45,310 bases of DNA from contig NZ_LT699738.1 of assembly GCF_900155365.1 (NCBI RefSeq), forward strand, positions 147,247 to 192,556, in the 5' to 3' direction. The notes beneath the pieces are model-generated. The model was not told the DNA's origin. It saw only the letters and a list, made by a program, of their open reading frames with translations, and did not search any database. Below, piece by piece: positions 32,666 to 39,060 of this stretch. How positions within the stretch are numbered: the stretch's first letter is position 1; each line of letters opens with the position of its first letter. Origin of the DNA: Collinsella bouchesdurhonensis. GTDB lineage: Bacteria > Actinomycetota > Coriobacteriia > Coriobacteriales > Coriobacteriaceae. A program made the translations under genes and the position numbers.

Positions 32666-33391
32666 TTACTGCCGCACCGAACGGGCTTTCTCCAGGTATC
32701 CGATAACGTCATTAAGCGTATCAAACGACACATCCGCAGTCGTGCGAACATCATCAACGCTCATAAGGTCGATAAGGATCGGGAAACCGGTATCGACCGA
32801 ACCGGCAAATGACAGATCGTCGTACACGAATCCTGACACGAAACCGCCCGCATTCGCGGCGGTGATACCTGCCAGTCCGTCTTCGAGAACCAAAGCATGC
32901 TCGGGCTCAACACCCAAAAGCGTCGCTGCCCTGAGGAAGATCTCTGGGTCGGGCTTGCCTCGTTCCACCTGGGAGCCATCGACGATATTCGTAAACTCGT
33001 GGAGCAGGTACTCACTCTCGAGATACGAATCAATGGTCTGCCGGGTGGAAGAACTCGCCAGCGCAAACGGAATGTCACGCTCATGCAAGTAACTCAGAAG
33101 AGCAAGGAGGCCGGGGCGTTTGCCAACGCGGCCCCCTTGCGCCTTGCGAATGGAAGCCTTTTGCTCACGTAAGTAGGCACGCCAGGCTCGAACATCCTTG
33201 TCCTGCCCGTACATGCGCTGCATCTGCGCGGCACAGTCTTCTTCCACACGTCCCGTCAAATTAAGGTGCATTAGCTCATTCATCTGGAAACCAAAATGAA
33301 GTGCGGTGCGGATAAAAGCCCGCATAGCAATGCGCTCGCTATCAAAAACGAGACCATCCATGTCGAATATAACAGCATGGATTGAGCGCAT
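32666..33391 (-). CDS. HAD-superfamily phosphatase (beta-phosphoglucomutase-like)
   Basis: 241 residues. Subfamily IA HAD: motif [12 protein letters not shown] at 9-19 with the nucleophile Asp, motif II in LASSSTRQ, Lys in [10 protein letters not shown] and motif IV in [14 protein letters not shown] lies just before ATG 33391. It is the first gene of catabolic unit B, downstream of AT-rich operator-like palindromes. The substrate may be a phosphorylated sugar or sugar acid that builds up from the PTS, a detoxifying or salvage role, but this is a guess. Confidence 0.88.
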   Translation of the reverse strand: MRSIHAVIFDMDGLVFDSERIAMRAFIRTALHFGFQMNELMHLNLTGRVEEDCAAQMQRMYGQDKDVRAWRAYLREQKASIRKAQGGRVGKRPGLLALLSYLHERDIPFALASSSTRQTIDSYLESEYLLHEFTNIVDGSQVERGKPDPEIFLRAATLLGVEPEHALVLEDGLAGITAANAGGFVSGFVYDDLSFAGSVDTGFPILIDLMSVDDVRTTADVSFDTLNDVIGYLEKARSVRQ

Positions 33392-33400
33392 TTTCCCTCC

Positions 33401-33457
33401 AAATTTCGATTTTGATGGGGCTAATTACGAAATAATTTCGATTAATTTCGAAATTAA
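33401..33457 (-). promoter_or_regulatory. AT-rich operator cluster and promoter region of catabolic unit B
   Basis: Three copies of ATTTCG lie close together. TTAATTTCGAAATTAA (33442-33457) is a 16-base perfect palindrome and CGAAAT-A-ATTTCG (33428-33440) a 13-base one; AAATTTCGAT follows at 33401-33410. The cluster ends 10 bases before the start of the HAD gene, where the promoter must be. This arrangement is typical of a repressor with more than one binding site; the RpiR protein encoded at 37780 is a candidate. Confidence 0.6.
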
Positions 33458-33460
33458 AAT

Positions 33461-33492
33461 CCGCATCCCCCAGCCGGGGCCAGGAGATGCGG
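33461..33492 (-). terminator. Terminator after the 2-hydroxyacid dehydrogenase gene
   Basis: CCGCATC/GATGCGG outer stem plus CCCC/GGGG inner pairing. On the minus strand it is followed by ATTTTAATTT. It lies 14 bases after the stop codon, so unit A ends here. Confidence 0.8.
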
Positions 33493-33505
33493 ATGTCAAT
33501 GCACC

Positions 33506-34495
33506 TTACGCAAGCTTGGTCTTGGCGTTAACCGGAGCCTCGCCGTTGACGAAGCGCTCAACGTCACCCACGCACTTCTCGCCCATGCCGCGCAGGCCTT
33601 CCTCCGTGTAAGCGGAGATGTGCGGGCAAACGAGAACCTGAGGATGGTTGAAGTACGGATCGTCGGGCAGCGGCGGCTCGTCGTGCATAACGTCAATAGC
33701 CAGAGCCTTGACCGTACCGTCCTCGAGAGCAGCAAGCATAGCAGACTGATCGATGAGGTCGGCACGAGCGTTGTTGACGACGTAGCAGCCCTTCTTCATC
33801 TTAGAGAACACATCGGCGTTCAGGATGTGGAAGGATGTGGGGTTAAGGTCGGCGTTGAGCGTCAGGACGTCGCAGTTGGCAACAACCGTGTCGACATCGG
33901 TGTACTCAAACGGAACGCCAAGCTTAGCAGCCCAGTCATCATGATGAACGGGATCGCAAGCAAGAACCTTCATGTCGTAGCCACGAGCGAGGATCTCGAC
34001 AACGCGAGAGCCGATGTTGCCGCAGCCGATGATGCCCAGGGTCTTGCCCGACAGACCGTTACCGACGAAGCTTGCACGCTCAGCCCAACGGCCCTCGTTG
34101 GCGGCGACATGGGAATCGCTCACGCGACGCATGGCATCGAGCAGGATGGCGACGGCACCCTCGGCGACCGGATCGCGCTCAACGAGCGGGGAAACGGTCG
34201 TGACGAGGCAGCCAGCCTCTTCGGCAGCGGGGATATCGATGTTGTTGTAACCGATACCGTGACGGGAAAGCAGGACAAGATCACGCTTGTTCTCGAAGAA
34301 CTCCTTGTCGAAGAACGGAGTCACCGAAGAGATGACAACGTTAAAGCCCTCGAGAGCCTTAGCGAGCTCAGCACCACAGCACGTGCCGGCAACGCGGACG
34401 CGCTCGACCTCGCCGATCTTGCGGAGACGATCCATCTGATCGGGGAAACGGGTGCCGAAGGAAGAAGAGTTAACGATTGCGATACGGTAATCCAT
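33506..34495 (-). CDS. D-isomer-specific 2-hydroxyacid dehydrogenase
   Basis: 329 residues. NAD-binding site GIIGCGNIGSRVVE, catalytic Arg in VNNARADLID, Glu in DVMHDEPPLP and His in VCPHISAYTEE. The family reduces 2-keto acids or oxidises D-2-hydroxy acids; members include glycerate, lactate, phosphoglycerate and 2-ketogluconate reductases. It is the last gene of unit A, eight bases after the IIB gene, and so is made together with the PTS. A 2-keto sugar-acid reductase that turns an imported keto-acid into the dehydratase substrate is attractive but unproven. Confidence 0.88.
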   Translation of the reverse strand: MDYRIAIVNSSSFGTRFPDQMDRLRKIGEVERVRVAGTCCGAELAKALEGFNVVISSVTPFFDKEFFENKRDLVLLSRHGIGYNNIDIPAAEEAGCLVTTVSPLVERDPVAEGAVAILLDAMRRVSDSHVAANEGRWAERASFVGNGLSGKTLGIIGCGNIGSRVVEILARGYDMKVLACDPVHHDDWAAKLGVPFEYTDVDTVVANCDVLTLNADLNPTSFHILNADVFSKMKKGCYVVNNARADLIDQSAMLAALEDGTVKALAIDVMHDEPPLPDDPYFNHPQVLVCPHISAYTEEGLRGMGEKCVGDVERFVNGEAPVNAKTKLA

Positions 34496-34503
34496 GTTTT
34501 GAA

Positions 34504-34995
34504 CTAGCCCATCTTTGCGAGTGCAGCGGACAGAGAAACGTTTTCAGAAGAAGGAATCTTCTGGAAGTAGACCTTGACGCCAGCAGCGTCGAGAGCCTTG
34601 CAGAGCTCAGCGTCGTCCTTGGAAAGACCAACGGACTCGATGACCTTCGTGGTGCCGGGCTTGATGGCGATGCCACCAACGTTCAGCTCCTTGATAGGCA
34701 CGCCGCCGTCAACGGCCTTCTTGGCGTACGCGATGCTCTTGAAGATCAGAGCAACATTGTCGTTGCCGAACTGGTTCTTGTTCCACTCGTCAACGATGGA
34801 ATCGGAAGAGAAGACCTTGATGGCGAGGCCGCCCGTGGACTGGGTGGACTCGTAGATCTCCTTCATGAACTCATCAGCAGCGGTGGCGTCATCGATGACG
34901 TAGGCGGCGTTGGTGCCATGGCCCTTAGTCCAGACCTGCATGACCTGGCCGTGAACCAGACGGTCATCGACGCGAGCGAGGGTGATTTCTGCCAT
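34504..34995 (-). CDS. Mannose-class PTS component IIB
   Basis: 163 residues. Takes phosphate from IIA on His in LARVDDRLVHGQVMQVW (about residue 15) and passes it to the sugar during transport. FGNDNVALIFKSI and GGVPIKELNVGGI are typical of the sorbose/mannose IIB domain. AAGGAG precedes ATG 34995. A separate IIA and IIB, as here, differ from the E. coli ManX fusion. Confidence 0.93.
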   Translation of the reverse strand: MAEITLARVDDRLVHGQVMQVWTKGHGTNAAYVIDDATAADEFMKEIYESTQSTGGLAIKVFSSDSIVDEWNKNQFGNDNVALIFKSIAYAKKAVDGGVPIKELNVGGIAIKPGTTKVIESVGLSKDDAELCKALDAAGVKVYFQKIPSSENVSLSAALAKMG

Positions 34996-35007
34996 GTTTA
35001 GTACTCC

Positions 35008-35427
35008 TTAGGCTTGTGCGTGCTTCTTCTCAGCATGGTTGATCAGCCACATACCGTTCTGGCCCTCGGCGAAGGCGCTCTCGGCAAGCTCCGAGTCCTC
35101 CTGGAAGGTCAGGCCGGAGATGGCAGCGATCAGCATCGGCATGTTGACACCGACGAGTACGTCGCAGTCGACCTCCTTGAGGCACGTCATGAGGGCGACG
35201 TTGCTGGGGGAGCCACCCATGAGGTCAACCATGACCACGGTGTGGAACCCATCAGCCTCGTTCTTCTTGACGATCTCAAGAGCCTGAGCATGGAGCTCGT
35301 CAACGGACTGACCAGGGATCAGACCAAGAGCTTCAACGTTCTCCTGCTCGCCCATGATCATCTCTGCGGACTTCTTCAGCTCGATGCCAAAGAGACCGTG
35401 CGTAATGATAAGAACCTTGTTCAGCAT
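35008..35427 (-). CDS. Mannose-class PTS component IIA
   Basis: 139 residues from ATG 35427 (AAGGAG nine bases upstream). The phosphate-accepting His is in VLIITHGLFG near residue 8. DLMGGSPSNVALM is the family's second landmark. Cytoplasmic, receiving phosphate from HPr. It lies 13 bases after the IID gene and before IIB, an unusual but known order within the class. Confidence 0.93.
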   Translation of the reverse strand: MLNKVLIITHGLFGIELKKSAEMIMGEQENVEALGLIPGQSVDELHAQALEIVKKNEADGFHTVVMVDLMGGSPSNVALMTCLKEVDCDVLVGVNMPMLIAAISGLTFQEDSELAESAFAEGQNGMWLINHAEKKHAQA

Positions 35428-35440
35428 TCCGAGTAACTCC

Positions 35441-36397
35441 TTAGAGAAGGCCGATGGCACCGAGGACGATCAGGATGGCGGTGAAGCCAAGCATGGCCTT
35501 GGTAACCTTCATGCCCTGCTTCTGGAAGAAGAAGAACAGGCCCAGAACTGCGCACAGCGGGAGGATACCGGGCAGGATGCCGTCGAGGATGCCCTGGAGG
35601 TTGAACGCCTTACCAGACATCTCCCAAGCGAGCGGGGTGGACAGAGTAACGTACTTAGCAGCCATGATACCCATCATGAACAGACCCAAAACACCAAGGG
35701 CGTTGATAATCGACTTAATCTTGCCGCCCTTCATGATCTCGAGCGCGGCACGACGGCCCATGGTGTAACCCATCTTGGTGAACAGGAAGCCGTAGATAAA
35801 GGTTGCGGTAGCAAAGCAAACGAACGGCAGAACGGCGCCGAGCCAGCTGCCCTCCTGGGCCATACCCAGGAACAGGGCGATGAAGATGTACTGGACGGTA
35901 CCGGAGTCGATGGAGTCGCCAATACCAGCGAGCGGGCCCATCAGACCGATCTTGGTGTTCTGGATCATGGAAGAATCGATAGCACCATCAACGTCGCCCT
36001 CGTTCAGAGCCTTAGCGCGCTCCTCCTCGAGAGAGACGGTGATACCGGAGATGATGCCACCGCCCCAGACAGCCTGGGTGTTGAAGAACTGAAGGTGACG
36101 CTGATAAGCCTCGCCGAGCATGATGGGGTTCTTGTAGAGCTTCTTCAGAACCGGCATCAGGCCAAAGGTGAAGGCAGGAGCAACCATGCGGTCGAAGGAG
36201 TGCGGGACCTCGTTTGCCCACCACCAACGGAACCAAACCTTAAGCAGGTCCTTCGTGGTGATCTCCTCGGGCTTGTTCTCCTCGCCCAGCATCAAACGGG
36301 GATCGGCGACGATCTGGCCGTCCTCGTTGAGGTAATCGTGATAATCCTGAGAAAGCGGGGCCTCAGCCACAGCTTCGTTCAAAATCTCTTCGCTCAT
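35441..36397 (-). CDS. Mannose-class PTS component IID
   Basis: 318 residues from ATG 36397; a second in-frame ATG at 36409 is too close to its Shine-Dalgarno. The class-specific IID membrane protein, with LLKVWFRWWWANE and the motif GPLAGIGDSIDSGTVQYI, and a hydrophobic C-terminal end. Together with IIC it forms the membrane channel. It has a somewhat long acidic N-terminus (about 45 residues). Second gene of unit A. Confidence 0.93.
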   Translation of the reverse strand: MSEEILNEAVAEAPLSQDYHDYLNEDGQIVADPRLMLGEENKPEEITTKDLLKVWFRWWWANEVPHSFDRMVAPAFTFGLMPVLKKLYKNPIMLGEAYQRHLQFFNTQAVWGGGIISGITVSLEEERAKALNEGDVDGAIDSSMIQNTKIGLMGPLAGIGDSIDSGTVQYIFIALFLGMAQEGSWLGAVLPFVCFATATFIYGFLFTKMGYTMGRRAALEIMKGGKIKSIINALGVLGLFMMGIMAAKYVTLSTPLAWEMSGKAFNLQGILDGILPGILPLCAVLGLFFFFQKQGMKVTKAMLGFTAILIVLGAIGLL

Positions 36398-36433
36398 GCG
36401 TATTCCCATCCTTTCTTTAATCTAGAAGGGTCG

Positions 36434-37222
36434 TTACTCAGCGGACTTCTCGGTGAGCTGCTCGTAGACAACAGCGATGATCACGCCGATGATGGCCCAG
36501 AAGATCATCGGAACGCTGAAGCTACCCTTGACAGCGGTGAGCTGCGTGTTGAGCATGTTGGCGAACACCTGCATGAAGTAGGCCAGGAAGAAGAACGGCA
36601 GCAGCTTGCGGTTGCCGATGACGTGCATGGTAATGGCGATACCAAGAGCGGCAAGGCCGCCACCGACGGTGCTGAGCACGTGGAGCACGGGGCCGTTGGA
36701 GATGGTGTCCATGAAGCCGGAGACCACGGGAGCGCCGAGGTACAGAGCGACGAACATCAGGGGCACGAACAGCACGAAGGAGAAGATGGTGGGCATAACG
36801 CCGATCCACATGGCAAGACCCTTGGAGTCAGCCTTGACGGCGCAGGCATCCATCTTGGTGACCGCGAACGTGTTCATGAAGAAGCGGAGCTGATACAGGT
36901 AGCTGCCCAGCAGGCCGACAGGCACGGCGATGGCGACGGCGGCCTCAGGCTTGAGGTTACCGACGATAACCGTGGAAACTGCCATCGCAGAAGCGATGCA
37001 GGGCTCGGACGGCATAGCGCCACCGGGGGCGACAACGCCCATATAGATAAGCTGAATGGTTGCAACCGTGGTCATTGCGAGGGGCATGTTGCCCAGAACA
37101 AGACCAACCACGAAACCCGCCATCAGCGGCGAGAAACGCATGGTAAGGGTTGCGTAGCCGAGGGCACGCGACTCGACTGCTGCGACGAAAAGTGCAATCA
37201 GCAGTGCTTGAACGACACTCAT
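36434..37222 (-). CDS. Mannose/sorbose-class PTS component IIC
   Basis: 262 residues, hydrophobic throughout, with the IIC landmarks VVAPGGAMPSEPCIASAMAV and AVPVGLLGSYLYQL and a last segment MIFWAIIGVIIAVVY. AAGGAAGAG lies before ATG 37222. First gene of unit A and transcribed away from the RpiR gene. The mannose class handles hexoses, amino sugars and some sugar acids (gluconate in enterococci), so the substrate remains open. Confidence 0.93.
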   Translation of the reverse strand: MSVVQALLIALFVAAVESRALGYATLTMRFSPLMAGFVVGLVLGNMPLAMTTVATIQLIYMGVVAPGGAMPSEPCIASAMAVSTVIVGNLKPEAAVAIAVPVGLLGSYLYQLRFFMNTFAVTKMDACAVKADSKGLAMWIGVMPTIFSFVLFVPLMFVALYLGAPVVSGFMDTISNGPVLHVLSTVGGGLAALGIAITMHVIGNRKLLPFFFLAYFMQVFANMLNTQLTAVKGSFSVPMIFWAIIGVIIAVVYEQLTEKSAE

Positions 37223-37381
37223 TGGCTCTTCCTTTCTCTCCTCTTTCTAGGACCGGATCCTCTTTAACCCGATCCTTCTTCCACGAAGCTCGACACTGCG
37301 CCAACAGCCAAACTCCGTGCCTTTCGAAAAAAATTTTATGGTCAAACACGATTCATTCATATCTTTATTTTTGATTTTCCG

Positions 37382-37408
37382 GCGAACGGTATATAACACA
37401 TCGTTCAC
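37382..37408. promoter_or_regulatory. Inverted half-sites near the PTS operon
   Basis: GCGAACG (37382-37388) and CGTTCAC (37402-37408) are inverted with a 13-base spacer. A third half-site, GTGAACGGTT, is at 37425-37434. On the minus strand ACCGTTCACC and ACCGTTCGCC are direct repeats 43 bases apart. Confidence 0.4.
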
Positions 37409-37657
37409 ATAATTCTTCTTGAAGGTGAACGGTTATGGATGTATATTTTTGGTTTTGCGTGTTGAGTGCTTTTTGAAAAAACATTTTTTGTTTTTTCTTT
37501 CGGAATTCTTTTCGTTCCATGCCTCAGGTTTCTTTCGCTCACGTTTTATCGATGGGCCGACCCCTGTGGCAATCATTGTCATAAACCCCCTTTATCCATT
37601 ATTACCTGCTAATACTGTTGGTAATAATCGCGACAAGTCACTGCATTTGTATAAAAG

Positions 37658-37670
37658 TGAACACCGTTCA
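37658..37670. promoter_or_regulatory. Operator-like palindrome upstream of rpiR
   Basis: TGAAC-ACC-GTTCA is a perfect 13-base inverted repeat, 110 bases before the rpiR start. The same 13 bases occur inside the palindrome at 17444-17458. It may be an autoregulatory site. Confidence 0.5.
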
Positions 37671-37779
37671 ATTACCCGGGATGCTTCTCATCGAAAAATA
37701 TTTGCCGATGAGATGCTTTCTTTTGATTTCGGTCTACACTGCAGAGTGAGAAATAAGTTTTTTCTAACCAGGAGCACCG

Positions 37780-38628
37780 ATGGCCGACGCCGTACTTCTA
37801 AAAATCAAGTCTCTCATGCCCAACCTCTCCGCCAAGGAGCAAAAAATCGGGCGTTTTATTCTTGACGACCCACGCGCAGCATCGCGCATGACCATTTCCG
37901 AGATGTCCAGCACGCTCGACATCGCCGATTCGACGGTCTTTAAGTTCACGCGAAGCCTGGGGTACAACGGGTTCCGTGACTTCCGCAACAATTTGCTTTC
38001 CGAAGAATTCGACCCCGAGATCTCGATTCACGAAAACGTTCGCCCCAACGACAGCTCCCTCGACATCGCAAAGAAGGTATTCCATTCCTCGGCGACTTCA
38101 CTTTCCGACACGCTCGCGATGATTCGCGAGGACGATCTGGAGAAGGCGCTGCAGTTTTTAACGAGCGCGCGCATCGTCTCGTTCTACGGTTGCGGCGAAT
38201 CGGCAGTCGTAGCGCTCGACGCTTACCAAAAGTTTCTGCGCTCCCCCATCAGCTGCCACTTCATCATGGATTCGCACATGCAGCTCATGCATGCCTCCCT
38301 CACGCAACCGGAAGATTGTGCCTTTGTAGTTACCCACACAGGTGTTACCAAAGAGATGCTCGCCATCGCGCGCATGGTCAAAAGCGCGGGCGGCAAGGTT
38401 ATCGTGATCACGAGCTACCCCAATGCGAAGATCTCCGAATATGCCGACGTGACGTTTGTCTCGACCTCCGAGGAAACGGGCTATCGCTCCGAGTCGCTCT
38501 CGAGCCGCTACCCGCAGCTCGCCATCATCGACTCGCTCTACACCACGTTGATGTTTCGCAACCCCAATGCTTCCGAATCCTTGAGCCGAATCCGCACGAT
38601 CATCAGCACCACCAAAGAGGACCATTAA
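37780..38628 (+). CDS. RpiR/MurR-family transcriptional regulator with SIS domain
   Basis: 282 residues, AGGAG before ATG 37780. HTH_6 domain at about 1-77 (LSAKEQKIGRFIL, TISEMSSTLDIADSTVFKFTRSLGYNGFRDF), then a SIS sugar-phosphate-binding domain (about 120-255) with VSFYGCGESAVVALD and VVTHTGVTKEM. Family members sense phosphosugars and control nearby catabolic genes. The divergent position makes the PTS operon, and probably unit B, likely targets. Its ligand could be the phosphorylated product of the PTS. Confidence 0.93.
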   Translation: MADAVLLKIKSLMPNLSAKEQKIGRFILDDPRAASRMTISEMSSTLDIADSTVFKFTRSLGYNGFRDFRNNLLSEEFDPEISIHENVRPNDSSLDIAKKVFHSSATSLSDTLAMIREDDLEKALQFLTSARIVSFYGCGESAVVALDAYQKFLRSPISCHFIMDSHMQLMHASLTQPEDCAFVVTHTGVTKEMLAIARMVKSAGGKVIVITSYPNAKISEYADVTFVSTSEETGYRSESLSSRYPQLAIIDSLYTTLMFRNPNASESLSRIRTIISTTKEDH

Positions 38629-38762
38629 AGGCAAGGGTCAAAGGGCAAAGTGCAAAGGCAAGGGGCAAAGGCGCTTCTTTCACATTTCGCTTATACGCGC
38701 CCCCGGCAATACTTTCTTCGCCCCTTTTTGGAACGAGACCGTCATCTGACTCCTCGCTTCAA

Positions 38763-38816
38763 ATGAGTGGCGGAAATTCGCTCGTTCCCGAGATGGGTGG
38801 CGGAAATTCGCTCGTT
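38763..38816. repeat. Two direct repeats with GAGTGGCGG core
   Basis: AT(G)AGTGGCGGAAATTCGCTCGTT occurs at 38763-38786 and, with one change (GGGTGG), at 38793-38816; period 30 bases. Confidence 0.85.
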
Positions 38817-38848
38817 TACGGGGCGTTTTCCTCTCCCAAACGTATGCA

Positions 38849-38984
38849 GAACCGCCACTCGTTCGAAAACGAATGAAAAGCCGCCGATTATCAGAGGTCG
38901 GTGCGGCGGAAAAGAAGAACAGAACCGCCACTCATTCACGGCAGTAGGAAAAGAATAACGAAAACCGCCACTCATTCACGGCAG
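38849..38984. repeat. Three inverted copies of the GAGTGGCGG core
   Basis: AACCGCCACTC occurs at 38850-38860, 38923-38933 and 38963-38973. The last two are parts of a 22-base exact direct repeat (38923-38944 and 38963-38984), period 40. All three are inverse to the pair at 38763-38816, so long hairpins are possible. Confidence 0.85.
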
Positions 38985-39000
38985 CACGTTGCTTATGAGC

Positions 39001-39033
39001 GCGCCCGGCCATGCTCGATGCATAGCCGGGCGC
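39001..39033. terminator. Hairpin between convergent rpiR and dnaX
   Basis: GCGCCCGGC (39001-39009) and GCCGGGCGC (39025-39033), loop 15. On the plus strand GATTTTAT follows, on the minus strand no T-run. It may end either gene; it lies 28 bases after the dnaX stop. Confidence 0.6.
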
Positions 39034-39060
39034 GATTTTATCGTTCGCTATATCGTTCGC

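Larger units (their letters stand above)
37223..37779. other. Divergent regulatory region between PTS operon and rpiR
   Basis: 557 bases, markedly AT-rich between 37330 and 37770. No gene is seen. It contains the start of two divergent transcripts, GTGAACG-like half-sites and a 13-base palindrome. A hairpin TCTCATCG/CGATGAGA (37686-37713) lies in the rpiR leader. No clear -35/-10 pair can be fixed by eye. Confidence 0.65.
38629..39060. other. Intergenic region rich in short repeats
   Basis: 432 bases between the convergent rpiR and dnaX genes, no gene. It starts with a purine-rich run of GCAAAGG-like units (38629-38672). Five copies of a GAGTGGCGG core in both orientations follow (38763-38985). 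A hairpin closes the region (39001-39033). Confidence 0.8.

Noticed and set aside
35354-37267. 637-codon plus-strand frame opposite the PTS genes
   Set aside because: Crosses four clear PTS genes and their gaps; rich in His and Asp/Glu, as antisense frames of GC-rich membrane genes are.
38763-38985. CRISPR-like array
   Set aside because: Repeats are short, in both orientations, with irregular distances and no cas genes nearby.
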